Below the pieces are notes generated by a model. That model worked only from the letters and a program-made list of their open reading frames with translations. It ran no database searches and was not told where the DNA came from. Positions 8,232-22,552 of a stretch of 64,000 bases of DNA are shown here, piece after piece. Source of the stretch: an uncultured beta proteobacterium (GTDB taxonomy: Bacteria; Pseudomonadota; Gammaproteobacteria; Burkholderiales; Burkholderiaceae_A); the NCBI GenBank assembly GCA_902586195.1, contig CACIGF010000003.1, positions 1 through 64,000 on the forward strand, written 5' to 3'. Within the stretch, counting starts at the first letter, position 1, and each line of letters opens with the position of its first letter. The position numbers were made by a program, and so were the translations under genes.

Positions 8232-9530
8232 TTAAGGAGTTATTTTTTTTAACCCTCCCATGTATTCTTGTAGAACCTCAGGAATATCTACTGAACCATC
8301 CGAGTTTTGAAAATTTTCTAACACAGCTATTAAACACCTGCCAACTGCTAAGCCGGAACCATTTAGCGTATGTACAAAAAGATTTTTAGATTTCCCAGTT
8401 TCTACAGATTTATAACGAGCATTCATTCTTCTTGCCTGAAAATCGCCACAATTACTACACGAGGAAATTTCACGGTATGTATCTTGAGAGGGGATCCATA
8501 CTTCAATATCGTAGGTTTTTTGTGCAGAAAAACCCATATCTCCAGTACAAAGTTGGATAATTCTATAGGGTAATTCTAGTTTCTTCAAAACCATTTCTGC
8601 ATGAGAAAGCATTTCTTCCAGCGAAGCTTCTGAATCGCCAGGTTTAGTAATATGCACTAATTCGACTTTTTCAAATTGGTGTTGTCGCATTAGGCCACGA
8701 GTGTCTTTTCCATAAGAACCAGCTTCCGATCTAAAACAACAAGTCAGAGCCGCGAATTTTAGAGGCAACTCTTCTTCTGCCAATATTGTATTTGTAACAA
8801 GATTTGTGAGAGGAACTTCTGCAGTCGGAATTAAAAAAGCAGTTTGTTTCTCTTCTTTAGTACCACCTTTGAAAACACCAAAAAGATCTTCTTCGAATTT
8901 TGGTAACTGGCCTGTCCCATACATGGCCTCTCTGTTAACCACTACGGGAACAGAGTATTCCTTGTACCCGTTTTGACTAGTTTGAAGGTCTAACATAAAA
9001 TTCCCCAATGCCCTATGCAACCTAGCAATTTTTCCGTAGCATATTGCAAATCTACTTCCAGAAATCTTACCGGCTGTATCAAAATCTAATCCATGTTTTT
9101 CCCCTATCTCAACATGATCTAATGGCTCAAAGTTAAATTTCGTAGGAGTACCTATCAACCGGAGAACTTTATTATCAGTTTCATCCTTTCCAACTAAAAC
9201 ATCATTGGCGGGAAGATTTGGAATCTGTGACAACCAACTATGAATGTCTCGGTGTAACACATTTAATTTTTCGGTTAGCGTATCTATTTTTTCTGGAATA
9301 GATGAGGCCTTTTGCATCAGGTCTTCAGCTGACAATCCTTTAGCTTTAAGCATTCCAATTTCTTTAGCAAGCTTATTTCGTTGAGCCTGCAAATCCTCTG
9401 TTTGTACTTGGATCGTTTTTCGCTCCTGGTCCATACTTAGGAATTCTCTAACCGCGATGGTAATATTTCTGCGTTTAAGCATCTCCTCTACATACATTGG
9501 ATCTTTTCGCAGAAGATTCTGGTCAATCAT
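8232..9530 (-). CDS. serS: seryl-tRNA synthetase
   Basis: This enzyme charges tRNA-Ser with serine. The length of 432 residues is standard. The N-terminal arm (about 30-100) is a long antiparallel coiled coil rich in Lys, Glu and Gln that contacts the tRNA-Ser variable arm. Class II motif 2 is seen as CCFRSEAGSYGKDTRGLMRQHQFEKVE (read in short pieces around 265-290), and motif 3 near the end as NGSGLAVGRCLIAVLEN. Its start overlaps the end of rarA by eight bases, so it is the last gene of the ftsK-lolA-rarA-serS series. No terminator was found downstream. Confidence 0.97.
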   Translation of the reverse strand: MIDQNLLRKDPMYVEEMLKRRNITIAVREFLSMDQERKTIQVQTEDLQAQRNKLAKEIGMLKAKGLSAEDLMQKASSIPEKIDTLTEKLNVLHRDIHSWLSQIPNLPANDVLVGKDETDNKVLRLIGTPTKFNFEPLDHVEIGEKHGLDFDTAGKISGSRFAICYGKIARLHRALGNFMLDLQTSQNGYKEYSVPVVVNREAMYGTGQLPKFEEDLFGVFKGGTKEEKQTAFLIPTAEVPLTNLVTNTILAEEELPLKFAALTCCFRSEAGSYGKDTRGLMRQHQFEKVELVHITKPGDSEASLEEMLSHAEMVLKKLELPYRIIQLCTGDMGFSAQKTYDIEVWIPSQDTYREISSCSNCGDFQARRMNARYKSVETGKSKNLFVHTLNGSGLAVGRCLIAVLENFQNSDGSVDIPEVLQEYMGGLKKITP

Positions 9531-10848
9531 AACCTTGTTCCTTTTTTTTTGCGTGTTTTCTTTTATCTTTTAGAACAAATAACTTTTCTTTGATCTGTAT
9601 TTCTAATCCTCTATTACTCGGTTTATAAAAAACTGGGGAATCACCTGCTAATGATTCTGGGAAATATTCCTGTCTCTCCGAGAATCCATCCTCATGATCA
9701 TGAGGATAATGATAATCTTTTCCAAAGGATTGAGTGTCATCAAAGCTTGTTACTGCATTTCTCAAATGGTTTGGTACCTCATAAGATGGTTCTTTTTTTG
9801 CGTAATCCCTTCCTTTTTTAAAAGCCTGATAGACAGAATTAGATTTCGGTGCAACAGCCAAATAAATAACCGCCTCTGCTAAAAATAGCTCTCCCTCCGG
9901 GCTTCCGACTCGTTCATATGCTTCCCATGCATCTAAAGCAATTCTTAAAGCTCTTGGATCCGCAAGTCCCACATCTTCGCAAGAAATCCGAAGAAGCCTC
10001 CTTCCGAGGTAGGATAGATCAATACCCCCATCGACCATCCTCGAAAACCAATAAATAGATGCATCAGGATCTGAACCTCTTATAGACTTATGCAACGCTG
10101 AGACCTGGGCATAAAACTCATCTCCAAATCTATCAAATTTTTTTAATGAAATCGTTGTTGACTTCATAACGTCTTCTCTGGTGATCGGATTTTTTAGGTT
10201 TCCATATTTCTGCAATATCGATTCCAAAATTATCAATAGTTTTCTTCCGTCCCCATCAGCCATCCTTATCAGAAGGTTTTTTACTCCATCATTAAGAGTT
10301 TTAGAGTCTAAATTCATAACCCTCTCTGCCCTACTCAAAATCGCAAATAGGGACTCAAAACTTAGGGGTTTAAAAACCAGAATTTGTACCCTTGATCGCA
10401 AAGCCTTGTTGATATTGAATCCTGGATTTTCGGTGGTTGCTCCGATAAGTGTGATTAATCCCGATTCAATATGCGGAAGCAAAACATCTTGTTGCGCTTT
10501 AGAATACCTATGAATCTCATCAAGAAACACTACAGTCTTTAATCCATCATCACTTTTTCTTTTCGCCTCTTCGAGTGAAGATCGTATGTCAGAGACGCCC
10601 GAATTTACACCCGATAATTCGATTAAACCATACCCGTAATCTTTTGCTAGTATTCGTGCAAAAGAAGTTTTTCCTGTCCCTGGAGGACCCCAAAGGATAA
10701 TTGAAGGAAGATGATTTCCCTTTAATGAAAACCCAAGAAAACCATCATTAGATATAAATTGATTCTGATCAACAAATTCATCAAATGATTTTGGCCTTAG
10801 TACATCATAGAGTGGTCTATTGAATAAAATATCCGTGTTAATTTTCAA
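9523..10848 (-). CDS. rarA: replication-associated recombination protein A (MgsA/RarA)
   Basis: This is an AAA+ ATPase that acts at stalled replication forks and single-strand gaps, related to clamp-loader subunits. The 441-residue protein has the Walker A WGPPGTGKTSFARIL near residue 53, the Walker B VVFLDEIHRYSKAQQD, and sensor 1 as GATTENPGFNI. The C-terminal tetramerisation region contains DPDASIYWFSRMVDGGIDL and the ending typical of the family. It overlaps lolA upstream by 11 bases and serS downstream by 8, an order widely kept in proteobacteria. Confidence 0.95.
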   Translation of the reverse strand: MKINTDILFNRPLYDVLRPKSFDEFVDQNQFISNDGFLGFSLKGNHLPSIILWGPPGTGKTSFARILAKDYGYGLIELSGVNSGVSDIRSSLEEAKRKSDDGLKTVVFLDEIHRYSKAQQDVLLPHIESGLITLIGATTENPGFNINKALRSRVQILVFKPLSFESLFAILSRAERVMNLDSKTLNDGVKNLLIRMADGDGRKLLIILESILQKYGNLKNPITREDVMKSTTISLKKFDRFGDEFYAQVSALHKSIRGSDPDASIYWFSRMVDGGIDLSYLGRRLLRISCEDVGLADPRALRIALDAWEAYERVGSPEGELFLAEAVIYLAVAPKSNSVYQAFKKGRDYAKKEPSYEVPNHLRNAVTSFDDTQSFGKDYHYPHDHEDGFSERQEYFPESLAGDSPVFYKPSNRGLEIQIKEKLFVLKDKRKHAKKKEQGYD

Positions 10849-11521
10849 TGTACTCTACACCTTCAGGAATTACGGGAATGAACTCAGAATCTTTTACAGG
10901 AAAATTAGTACTTACGTTAGAAAATCTAATCGTACTGCTTTTCCCGAAAATATCCGTAGTAATTAATCTTTCAATCTTAGCCTTATCAGTTAATCCAACC
11001 TCCAAAGCTGAACCTCCTTCCTTATCTCCAAATTTAGGAAGTGCAAGGACCCATTTTAAAGAATCCTTACTCGGCGCTTCGTATATTTCATATCTTTCTT
11101 TCAGGAAGTCCCTGGCCTCTGGGCCGCTAGCAAATAGTAAGCCTGCTGGCGTAGATGAGAAAGTACTATCGAGCTTCTTAACAATTACCTGTTCAAGATC
11201 AGGATCATAAACAAGGAATTGGTTTCCGCGCACTAATTGGAGTTGGTTATATGGTTCTTTAACCTGCCATTTAAGTCGATCGGGTCTCCTAAAAACAATT
11301 GAGCCTTTAAAAAGCACAGTCTTCCCACTATTAGAAATTTGTTCATGCTCAAAGTTAGCACGCATCGACTCAGTTTTTGTAAGTGCTTCAAAAAGTAAAG
11401 CTGATCCTGTTTTATTTAAATTCGAAAAACCATTGTTTTCCTTAGATTTTGTGAGCCCGCTAATCAACAAAATGACAAAAGAAAAACAGATAGACTTTAC
11501 CAAAAGAGAAATTACGTTCAC
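10838..11521 (-). CDS. lolA: outer-membrane lipoprotein carrier protein LolA
   Basis: LolA is the periplasmic chaperone that carries lipoproteins from the LolCDE exporter to the outer membrane receptor. The protein has 227 residues with an N-terminal signal peptide (hydrophobic stretch about 8-24). The mature region has the family pattern MRANFEHEQISNSGKTVLFKGSIVFRRPDRL (in part), with the PDRLKW strand and the LVYDPDLEQVIVKKL segment. It starts two bases after the ftsK stop and overlaps rarA, so it lies inside one operon. A diagnostic feature of LolA is the RPDRL motif near residue 75. Confidence 0.9.
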   Translation of the reverse strand: MNVISLLVKSICFSFVILLISGLTKSKENNGFSNLNKTGSALLFEALTKTESMRANFEHEQISNSGKTVLFKGSIVFRRPDRLKWQVKEPYNQLQLVRGNQFLVYDPDLEQVIVKKLDSTFSSTPAGLLFASGPEARDFLKERYEIYEAPSKDSLKWVLALPKFGDKEGGSALEVGLTDKAKIERLITTDIFGKSSTIRFSNVSTNFPVKDSEFIPVIPEGVEYIEN

Positions 11522-11523
11522 AC

Positions 11524-15495
<3,972 letters not shown>

Positions 15496-15813
15496 TCCTT
15501 GTAGACCCGGTCAAATCCGTGACAAAAATCTTACCATCCCCTATTTTGCCAGTTCTCGCAGCTTTAACTATTGAATCCATAGCTAAGTCTAATTTGTCAT
15601 CAGGAACTGCAACCTCTAATTTTATTTTTGGCACAAAATCCACCGCATACTCAGCCCCCCTATATATTTCAGTGTGGCCCTTTTGCCGCCCAAAACCTTT
15701 AACGTCCGTTACCGTCAAACCAGCTGTTCCAATCTCAGACAATGCCTCTCTAATTTCTTCTAATTTAAACGGTCTTACAAAAGCGATAATTAGCTTCATC
15801 GTAACAATCCTTT

Positions 15814-17439
15814 TTAAAAAACAAATTTATTTGAAATAGGATAACGCCAATCTCGACCAAAGGCATGCTCACTAACTTTAACTCCAGGCGGAGCCTGTCT
15901 TCTTTTAAATTCTGCTTTCCGCATTAGCTTAAATACATCCTCTACGAGTTCTTTTTCAAAACCATGTCCTACTATTTGCTCGAAAGTTTCATTCTTGTCA
16001 ATTATCCGGTACAAAATTCCATCCAAGGTTTCATAGTCGGGCAATGTATCCTCGTCCTTTTGATTATGCCTCAACTCAGCTGATGGGGGTTTTTTAATAA
16101 TGCTCTCTGGAATTAAACTATCCGCGACACTATTTAAATATGTGGCCAACTTATAGACCTGAGTTTTATATACATCTTTTAGAACTGCAAAACCACCGGA
16201 CATATCTCCGTATAACGTGCAGTAACCAACAGCTAGTTCTGACTTATTTCCTGTTGTCAAAAGTAGTCTTCGTTCGTTGTTAGAAATTGCCATCAATATC
16301 AAACCTCTAATCCGAGACTGAATATTTTCCTCTGCCAACCCAACAAGCTTCGAAGTAACCTCCTTTGAGAGCCTTTTCTTGAATAAATCAACATAAATAT
16401 CGATCTCTTCTTCGACAAAATTAACTCCTACACTCCTAGCGCATTCTTTAGCGTCAATGATACTTTCAGCAGATGTATATTTAGTTTTCATAAAAACCGC
16501 CTTGACTGAGTCTCTTCCAAATGCGTGCGCAGCTATTGCTAAGGTTACAGCAGAGTCAATACCACCAGATAATCCTACGAGGACCTTATTATAATCATTT
16601 TTTAACCCGTAATCTCTCGTCCCAAGGACAAGCGCATCAAAAATCTGTTCTGTGCTGTGAGTTTTTTTTGGAAAAGAATTATTTTTTTTAGGGTTTCCAA
16701 AGTCATCTAAATCAACTATCAGGACACTTTCCTCAAATTCTGGAGCACTCGCACTTATATCCCCGTTTCGATCCAGCACAAAACTATTCCCATCAAAGAC
16801 TAATTCATCCTGACCCCCAACAACATTGCAAAAAAGTACTGGTAAGTTTAAAGAAGATACATGCTTCCTAACTTTTTGTTTTCTTTCGTTGTCTTTATTA
16901 GTCTGAAAAGGAGAAGCATTTAATACAATCAAAACATCTGCTCCTGCGGCTCTCGTAAGACTCGGAGCCCGTGGGAACCAAATATCCTCACAAATATTAA
17001 TTCCGAAAGAGATTTGGTTACACTCAAATACTAATGGGCCTCCGTCTGAAGCAAAGTATCGTCTTTCGTCGAAAACCTCATAGTTTGGTAATTCTAGCTT
17101 CGAATATCGACCTAAAAATTTACACCCTCTGAAAACACTAGCTGAGTTATAAAGAAGATTTTCCTGCGCTTTGAAACAGGGATGACCGATTACGATAGTT
17201 AAGTTGGGGGCTTCTTTTCCCACAGCTGCGGCCAAGGTTTCCAATTTATGCTCAACTTCGCTCAAAAACTCCTTGCGGAGCATCAAATCCTCTGGAGGAT
17301 AGCCCGTTAAACTTAGCTCTGGAGTAACTAACAAAGAAACATCTTGCTTCACGCATTCCCTAGTAGCATCAATAATTTTTTTTGTATTAAAATTTAAGTC
17401 TCCGACCACCGGATTGATTTGAGCTAATGCTGCACGCAT
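15814..17439 (-). CDS. nadE: glutamine-dependent NAD+ synthetase
   Basis: This enzyme makes NAD+ from nicotinate adenine dinucleotide, ATP and glutamine, the last step of NAD synthesis. The 541 residues hold two domains. An N-terminal nitrilase-type glutaminase (about 1-250) has the Glu-Lys-Cys triad in TPELSLTGYPPEDL, YSKLELPNYEVFDERRYF and INICEDIWFP. A C-terminal synthetase domain (about 270-541) has the PP-loop VGLSGGIDSAVTLAIA. The two-domain form lets it use glutamine rather than ammonia. It is transcribed with glnB, a fitting link between nitrogen status and a glutamine-consuming enzyme. Confidence 0.96.
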   Translation of the reverse strand: MRAALAQINPVVGDLNFNTKKIIDATRECVKQDVSLLVTPELSLTGYPPEDLMLRKEFLSEVEHKLETLAAAVGKEAPNLTIVIGHPCFKAQENLLYNSASVFRGCKFLGRYSKLELPNYEVFDERRYFASDGGPLVFECNQISFGINICEDIWFPRAPSLTRAAGADVLIVLNASPFQTNKDNERKQKVRKHVSSLNLPVLFCNVVGGQDELVFDGNSFVLDRNGDISASAPEFEESVLIVDLDDFGNPKKNNSFPKKTHSTEQIFDALVLGTRDYGLKNDYNKVLVGLSGGIDSAVTLAIAAHAFGRDSVKAVFMKTKYTSAESIIDAKECARSVGVNFVEEEIDIYVDLFKKRLSKEVTSKLVGLAEENIQSRIRGLILMAISNNERRLLLTTGNKSELAVGYCTLYGDMSGGFAVLKDVYKTQVYKLATYLNSVADSLIPESIIKKPPSAELRHNQKDEDTLPDYETLDGILYRIIDKNETFEQIVGHGFEKELVEDVFKLMRKAEFKRRQAPPGVKVSEHAFGRDWRYPISNKFVF

Positions 17440-17466
17440 TTTTATTTTTTTCCCCCAAAAAAGATA

Positions 17467-18630
17467 ATGTCTAAATATAACTTACAAGTAGAAGATAGCA
17501 TTAAAAATATCGGCGAAGAGGAATATCGAAGAATTTGGCAGGGCGATCCCTTTAAAAATTTGTTTACTTCGTGGGAGTATCTGAGCATTCTAGAGGAGAG
17601 TAATTGCATTGGACAACAAACGGGCTGGACTATTAACTTTTTTACTTTACAAAAAAATGGGCAGATTGAGACTGTCGCCCCCTGTTTTTTAAAATTCCAT
17701 TCATATGGTGAATATGTCTTCGATTGGGCTTGGGCTGAAGCGTTCCACAGGTCGGGAGTACAATATTACCCTAAACTTTTGTTCGCAAGCCCTTTCACCC
17801 CCATAAGCGGCGCAAGACTTTTGGGGCTCAGCAACTCAACAGAAATTGATATCTTCAGATGCGAAATTGAAGGATGGTGTCGGGAAAATTACTTGCCTAC
17901 CGCACACATCTTATTTTGTCATGAAAAAGAAACCAGTGTGTTTGAAAAAAAAGAATGGCTTACTAGAAAAACTATTCAGTTTCACTGGAAAAACATGAAT
18001 TATGAATGCTTCGATGATTTTTTAAGTTCCTTACAACAAAAGAAAAGAAAAAAAATTAAAAGTGAACGAAAAAAGATTGTAGAAAAAAAAATTGTGTGTA
18101 GAGTCTTACATGGCGATCAAATTAGAATAGATCACCTAGAATTTCTTTACCGATGCTATAGAAAAACTTACGCCGACCACTTCAGTACACCATATCTTAA
18201 CGAATTTTTTTTTAATTTACTTCATTACAAATTGCAGCATAATCTAGTTATCTCAATTGCATATACTTCTGATGACAAGCCTATTGCTTCATCTTTAGCA
18301 ATCTTGGAAAATATCGACGGGGAAAAGACTCTGTTTGGACGATACTGGGGGGCTGTTGAGGATATACCGTTCTTGCACTTTGAAGTAGCCTATTACAGCT
18401 TAATCGAATGGTCCATACTGCACGAGGTAAAGAATTTTGAAGGAGGGGCTCAGGGAGAACATAAATTAGCTCGAGGATTCGAGCCAGTTGTTTCAACATC
18501 TGTTCACTGGATATGTAACGAGAAGTATCGGGAAGCAATCAAGGAAAGTCTTGTTGAGGAAAATGTATTTATGGAAAATTATCTAGATTCACTTAGAGAT
18601 AGAAGTGCATATATAACTCATCGAAATTAA
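17467..18630 (+). CDS. FemAB/GNAT-like acyltransferase (PF04339 type)
   Basis: This 387-residue protein belongs to the GNAT-related family once called peptidoglycan biosynthesis/recognition (PF04339). Family features seen are the N-terminal NLFTSWEYLSILEES, a lysine-rich helix QQKKRKKIKSERKKIV near 190-205, and the C-terminal segment KNFEGGAQGEHKLARGFEP. In this family the C-terminal segment reads as the conserved GGAQGEHK..RGF signature. Members occur in many proteobacteria, and their substrate is not established. The gene is divergent from nadE. Its 3' end overlaps ppa by four bases on the opposite strand, leaving no room for a terminator. Confidence 0.85.
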   Translation: MSKYNLQVEDSIKNIGEEEYRRIWQGDPFKNLFTSWEYLSILEESNCIGQQTGWTINFFTLQKNGQIETVAPCFLKFHSYGEYVFDWAWAEAFHRSGVQYYPKLLFASPFTPISGARLLGLSNSTEIDIFRCEIEGWCRENYLPTAHILFCHEKETSVFEKKEWLTRKTIQFHWKNMNYECFDDFLSSLQQKKRKKIKSERKKIVEKKIVCRVLHGDQIRIDHLEFLYRCYRKTYADHFSTPYLNEFFFNLLHYKLQHNLVISIAYTSDDKPIASSLAILENIDGEKTLFGRYWGAVEDIPFLHFEVAYYSLIEWSILHEVKNFEGGAQGEHKLARGFEPVVSTSVHWICNEKYREAIKESLVEENVFMENYLDSLRDRSAYITHRN

Positions 18631-19154
18631 GCGTCGAGATAGTCAAGATACCTCTGACATGATCTTTCGATTTCACTCTCAGCTTGTTTTTTATTTGACC
18701 AACCTTTAACTAATACTTTTTTCCCCGCTTCAAGATCCTTGTAATGCAAAAAGAAATGTTTAATTTGAGCAAGAAGGTCTGGATTAATATCACGTACCTC
18801 ATTTAAATGCTTATAAGTAGGCAAAACTTTAGTAACCGGGACTGCTAAAATTTTTGAATCATTACCAGCCTCGTCCTCCATTTTTAACAAACCCAGCGCC
18901 CTTGATCTAACAACAGCTTCCATCGCAACCGGAAATGGAGTTATCAGTAAAACATCAACAGGATCTCCATCATCACTTAAAGTTTGGGGGATATAACCAT
19001 AGTTACAAGGATAATGCATAGCCGTCGACATAAACCTATCAACGAAAATAGCCCCTGTTTCTTTATCGACCTCATATTTTATGGGGTCGGAGTGGGCTGG
19101 GATTTCGATGATTACGTTAAACAGTCTTGGTATGCTTTTTCCCGCCCCCGACAA
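18627..19154 (-). CDS. ppa: soluble inorganic pyrophosphatase (apparent 5' frameshift)
   Basis: This family I pyrophosphatase hydrolyses PPi to phosphate. The open frame gives 175 residues from a TTG at 19154, with the active-site signature DGDPVDVLL and strands FNVIIEIPAHSDPIKYEVD and VDRFMSTAMHYPCNYGYIPQ. Every active-site segment is present. The start is odd. An ATG at 19165-19167 has a good ribosome site (AAGGA, about 7 bases upstream) and begins M-A-L-K-L-V, the usual family start, but runs out of frame at a run of five G (C5 on the plus strand, 19145-19149). With four G it would read MALKLVGAGKSIPRLFNV, a normal N-terminus. Either the base is a sequencing error, or the true gene is shifted and translated weakly from TTG. 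It is divergent from the membrane pyrophosphatase hppA. Confidence 0.9.
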   Translation of the reverse strand: MSGAGKSIPRLFNVIIEIPAHSDPIKYEVDKETGAIFVDRFMSTAMHYPCNYGYIPQTLSDDGDPVDVLLITPFPVAMEAVVRSRALGLLKMEDEAGNDSKILAVPVTKVLPTYKHLNEVRDINPDLLAQIKHFFLHYKDLEAGKKVLVKGWSNKKQAESEIERSCQRYLDYLDA

Positions 19155-19181
19155 GCTTCAATGCCATGCTACTTCCTTATC

Positions 19182-19190
19182 TGTTATAAT
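19182..19190 (+). promoter_or_regulatory. extended -10 promoter element upstream of hppA
   Basis: TGTTATAAT (19182-19190) is a perfect extended -10 (TG, one base, TATAAT). The -35 at the right distance (19162-19167) is poor. Transcription would start near 19197 and give a leader of about 84 nt before the hppA ATG, which has AGGAG about 8 bases upstream. Confidence 0.45.
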
Positions 19191-19280
19191 CCCCAATTAT
19201 GTAAAATATTATTCGACCGCGTCGAAGTATTTTGACATTTATTTCTAAGCATCAACCAACAATATTTCAGGAGCAATCTA

Positions 19281-21317
19281 ATGTCGACGGGAATTTTATT
19301 TTCGGTTTTGGCCGGAATAATCACAATTTTTTACTCTTTAGTGTCAATAAGATGGATTTTAAATAAGCCCGTCGGAAACGAAAGAATGGTAGAAATTTCT
19401 TCGGCTATACAAGACGGAGCTTCTGCCTACCTGGGGAGGCAATATAAGACGATTAGCATTGTAGGGCTGGGAATATTTCTCATTCTTGTTTTTTTACCAG
19501 GTATTGGGTTTATGACAGCAATTGGATTTTTGATAGGCTCTGTGCTATCTGGAATCGCAGGATTTGTTGGCATGCATATAAACGTAAGGGCAAATGTCAG
19601 AACAGCAGAGGCTGCATCCTCTGGAATAGACGCGGCATTAGCCGTAGCCTTTAGAGGCGGAGCAATTACCGGCATGTTTGTACTGGGATTAGGTTTACTA
19701 GGAGTTGCAGTTTTTTACGCAATACTTTTTGACCTGTCTGGTAATGTTAAGGATGCGTTAAAACCGCTGATTGGTTTTGCTTTTGGCGCTTCACTAATTT
19801 CAATATTTGCTCGGCTCGGGGGAGGAATATTTACTAAAGGCGCAGATGTTGGAGCAGACCTAGTAGGAAAAGTTGAAAAAGGTATTCCTGAAGATGATCC
19901 GCGAAATCCAGCAGTTATAGCAGACAATGTCGGTGACAACGTGGGAGACTGCGCAGGAATGGCCGCAGACCTTTTTGAGACATACGCTGTCACCGTTATA
20001 GCTACAATGTTATTAGGTGCTCTTACGTTACCGGCAATCGCTGAAACAGCAGCAGTTTATCCTCTAGCATTGGGCGCCGTTTCCTCACTAGCATCAATTG
20101 TAGGGTGCTATTTCGTAAGTTACTCTGGAAGAGGAAAAATTATGAATGCCCTTTATAAAGGCCTCATTGTCGCAGCTGTTCTTTCCATAATCGCTTTTTG
20201 GTTTGTTACCGACTACTTTATGGGAAATATTCACACCATAGACGCAAATTTAACAACCGCTTCACTTTGGGGCTCAGCCGTAGTCGGGATATTTTTGACG
20301 GGAGCCATGGTAATAATAACTGAATACTATACAGCTACCGAATATGGCCCTGTTAAGCACGTAGCTGCAGCATCAGAAACTGGGCATGCCACTAACATAA
20401 TTGCAGGTATTGCTGTATCTATGAAGTCAACAGCTTGGCCCGTGATTTCCGTGATCCTAGCAATATTATTATCGTATTCCCTCGCTGGATTATATGGAAT
20501 TGCAATTGCGGCTACCGCAATGTTATCGATGGCCGGAATTGTAGTAGCTCTTGACGCTTACGGTCCAATAACTGACAACGCCGGCGGTATCGCCGAAATG
20601 GCAGAACTACCTGAAAGTGTTAGAAACGTTACTGATCCCCTTGACGCTGTAGGTAACACCACTAAGGCGGTCACGAAAGGCTATGCCATAGGTTCCGCAG
20701 GCTTGGCTGCTCTCGTACTATTTGCTGATTACACGCACGGACTGGAGTCCGCAGGAAAATCACTGTCCTTTGATCTATCAGACCATCTTGTTATTGTAGG
20801 GTTATTTATTGGTGGATTGATACCTTTCCTGTTTGCTGCTATGGCTATGGAAGCAGTCGGAAGATGTGCCGGCTCAGTTGTTACGGAAGTTCGAAGACAA
20901 TTTAAAGAGATACCTGGAATAATGGAGGGAACGGGCAAGCCTGAATACCATAAAGCAGTTGATCTTCTCACTAAAGCTGCAATAAAAGAAATGATTATTC
21001 CTTCTTTATTGCCAGTAGTCGTCCCTGTTGCGGTAGGATTGCTGCTTGGCCCCAAGGCGCTAGGAGGTCTCTTGATGGGTACAATAATTACCGGATTGTT
21101 CGTTGCTATATCAATGTGTACTGGTGGCGGAGCATGGGACAATGCAAAGAAATATATTGAGGACGGTAATCATGGAGGAAAAGGTTCTGAAGCACACAAA
21201 GCCGCAGTAACCGGTGACACTGTAGGGGACCCTTACAAAGATACAGCAGGCCCCGCTGTAAACCCCCTAATTAAAATAATTAACATTGTTGCGTTATTGA
21301 TAATACCGCTGCTTTAA
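19281..21317 (+). CDS. hppA: K+-independent proton-pumping pyrophosphatase
   Basis: This membrane pyrophosphatase uses PPi hydrolysis to pump protons across the cytoplasmic membrane. The 678-residue protein is highly hydrophobic, with about 16 expected helices. The catalytic region is [13 protein letters not shown] followed by [20 protein letters not shown] second conserved acidic site is in [15 protein letters not shown], and a third is [18 protein letters not shown] near the end. The segment [16 protein letters not shown] carries Lys at the position that decides K+ dependence (Ala in K+-dependent types), so it should be the K+-independent proton pump. It is divergent from the soluble pyrophosphatase and ends flush against hemY (four-base overlap of opposite 3' ends). 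Confidence 0.97.
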   Translation: MSTGILFSVLAGIITIFYSLVSIRWILNKPVGNERMVEISSAIQDGASAYLGRQYKTISIVGLGIFLILVFLPGIGFMTAIGFLIGSVLSGIAGFVGMHINVRANVRTAEAASSGIDAALAVAFRGGAITGMFVLGLGLLGVAVFYAILFDLSGNVKDALKPLIGFAFGASLISIFARLGGGIFTKGADVGADLVGKVEKGIPEDDPRNPAVIADNVGDNVGDCAGMAADLFETYAVTVIATMLLGALTLPAIAETAAVYPLALGAVSSLASIVGCYFVSYSGRGKIMNALYKGLIVAAVLSIIAFWFVTDYFMGNIHTIDANLTTASLWGSAVVGIFLTGAMVIITEYYTATEYGPVKHVAAASETGHATNIIAGIAVSMKSTAWPVISVILAILLSYSLAGLYGIAIAATAMLSMAGIVVALDAYGPITDNAGGIAEMAELPESVRNVTDPLDAVGNTTKAVTKGYAIGSAGLAALVLFADYTHGLESAGKSLSFDLSDHLVIVGLFIGGLIPFLFAAMAMEAVGRCAGSVVTEVRRQFKEIPGIMEGTGKPEYHKAVDLLTKAAIKEMIIPSLLPVVVPVAVGLLLGPKALGGLLMGTIITGLFVAISMCTGGGAWDNAKKYIEDGNHGGKGSEAHKAAVTGDTVGDPYKDTAGPAVNPLIKIINIVALLIIPLL

Positions 21318-22552
21318 TGCGTCGGTTTCTTTAGTTCAATATGATTATGTTGATCCGAAAATAATTTTGCTGCCTTTTTCCAAAACTTATTTGCCTCCTC
21401 TGGCTCACCAGTAAGTTCGTACACCCTTGCTAGCGACGCGAACGCATCCACAGAAGGCCTTATTCTTAGGGCCTCGAAAAGATGCCCTTTAGCTTTCCCC
21501 CAAAGTTTTTCACTTATACATATATTGCCGAAGCAGATATGGAATGAATCGAACTCACCATACTTCTTTTCCCATTTGCTGACCATACGTAGTTGCAATT
21601 TAGAATTGTTTTGAGAGTTCCAATACACTCTACCTAATTCCGAATCCCACTTTTTACTCAAATAAGATTCCAAAAGGTTCGTTGCTTGCTCACGTTCTCC
21701 GACTCTGAAATATGACTGAGCGAGTAATGCTACTACCCTGCGATCGGACAACTCCTCCTTTTTTAAAAGGCCTACTGCTCGATTTATTTTTATCGAGCTC
21801 AACCCTTCCTCTACCAACAAGTTTTCGATTGAGGTGTACACAGTCGATTTTAGATCAAATGAAATATTTTTCGTATATTTTGAAAGAGTTCTTAAGTGCT
21901 GTATGACTTCCTCCCACCTTCCCTCTGACAGTAGCACCCTGACCAATAGAGTCCTGCCAAGAACACTCTTTGGATTATCTGCTAAAAAGTCTAACAAAAG
22001 CTTTGCCAATCCCTGTAGCTTACCTTCCCTTAAAGCAATTTCTGCTTCAGCCAGTTCTCCTCTTCGATAACGCACATCCAGTTTAGATTCAACGCCTTTC
22101 AATTCATCAATCCAGTCCCTGATCTCTGAAAGATCAAAAATCTCTTCTCCAAAACTTATCGCCACCAAACAAACCATTCTTTTCTCAGTACTATTTTTTT
22201 TTCTCTCCCAAAAATTTCTTCTGTATCTTTTTAAAGCGCTTTTCAATTTAAAGGCATCTTTCAATAAAGCGCTTATGATAATTTCGTGAAGCAAATCCTG
22301 CTTTTTTTTGATCAGCTTGCTATTTCTGAGTAAGATTAGACGACCAGGAAATCCATAAAGCGCTGAGAACAATTTGATTATCATAAAGACCACGAATAGG
22401 ATTAACAGCATCAAGATCAAAAATGTAGCTAGAGCTAAATCAGCACGATAGCCTTGCCAGAAAAAGGTGACGCTACCGCCAGATCCTAAAGTTAAAGCTA
22501 AGCCTACTGCAATTGCCAGTATTAAGATTATAGATACTAAGGAACTCATCAA
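21314..22552 (-). CDS. hemY: HemY-like TPR membrane protein
   Basis: This is a protoheme IX biogenesis protein of the HemY family, found in the hemCDXY operon of beta- and gammaproteobacteria. The 412-residue protein has two N-terminal membrane helices (about 5-25 and 40-62) and the HemY_N motif [21 protein letters not shown] cytosolic or periplasmic TPR region follows (about 95-400, with repeats such as [19 protein letters not shown] and [19 protein letters not shown]). Its exact biochemical role is not known; it is not the HemY protoporphyrinogen oxidase of Bacillus. The ATG overlaps the hemX stop by four bases. Confidence 0.9.
   Translation of the reverse strand: MMSSLVSIILILAIAVGLALTLGSGGSVTFFWQGYRADLALATFLILMLLILFVVFMIIKLFSALYGFPGRLILLRNSKLIKKKQDLLHEIIISALLKDAFKLKSALKRYRRNFWERKKNSTEKRMVCLVAISFGEEIFDLSEIRDWIDELKGVESKLDVRYRRGELAEAEIALREGKLQGLAKLLLDFLADNPKSVLGRTLLVRVLLSEGRWEEVIQHLRTLSKYTKNISFDLKSTVYTSIENLLVEEGLSSIKINRAVGLLKKEELSDRRVVALLAQSYFRVGEREQATNLLESYLSKKWDSELGRVYWNSQNNSKLQLRMVSKWEKKYGEFDSFHICFGNICISEKLWGKAKGHLFEALRIRPSVDAFASLARVYELTGEPEEANKFWKKAAKLFSDQHNHIELKKPTH

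Noticed and set aside
19145-19167. Programmed ribosomal frameshift in ppa
   Set aside because: The site is at codon 7 with no slippery heptamer, pause structure or known precedent for Ppa; a homopolymer length error or mutation is simpler.
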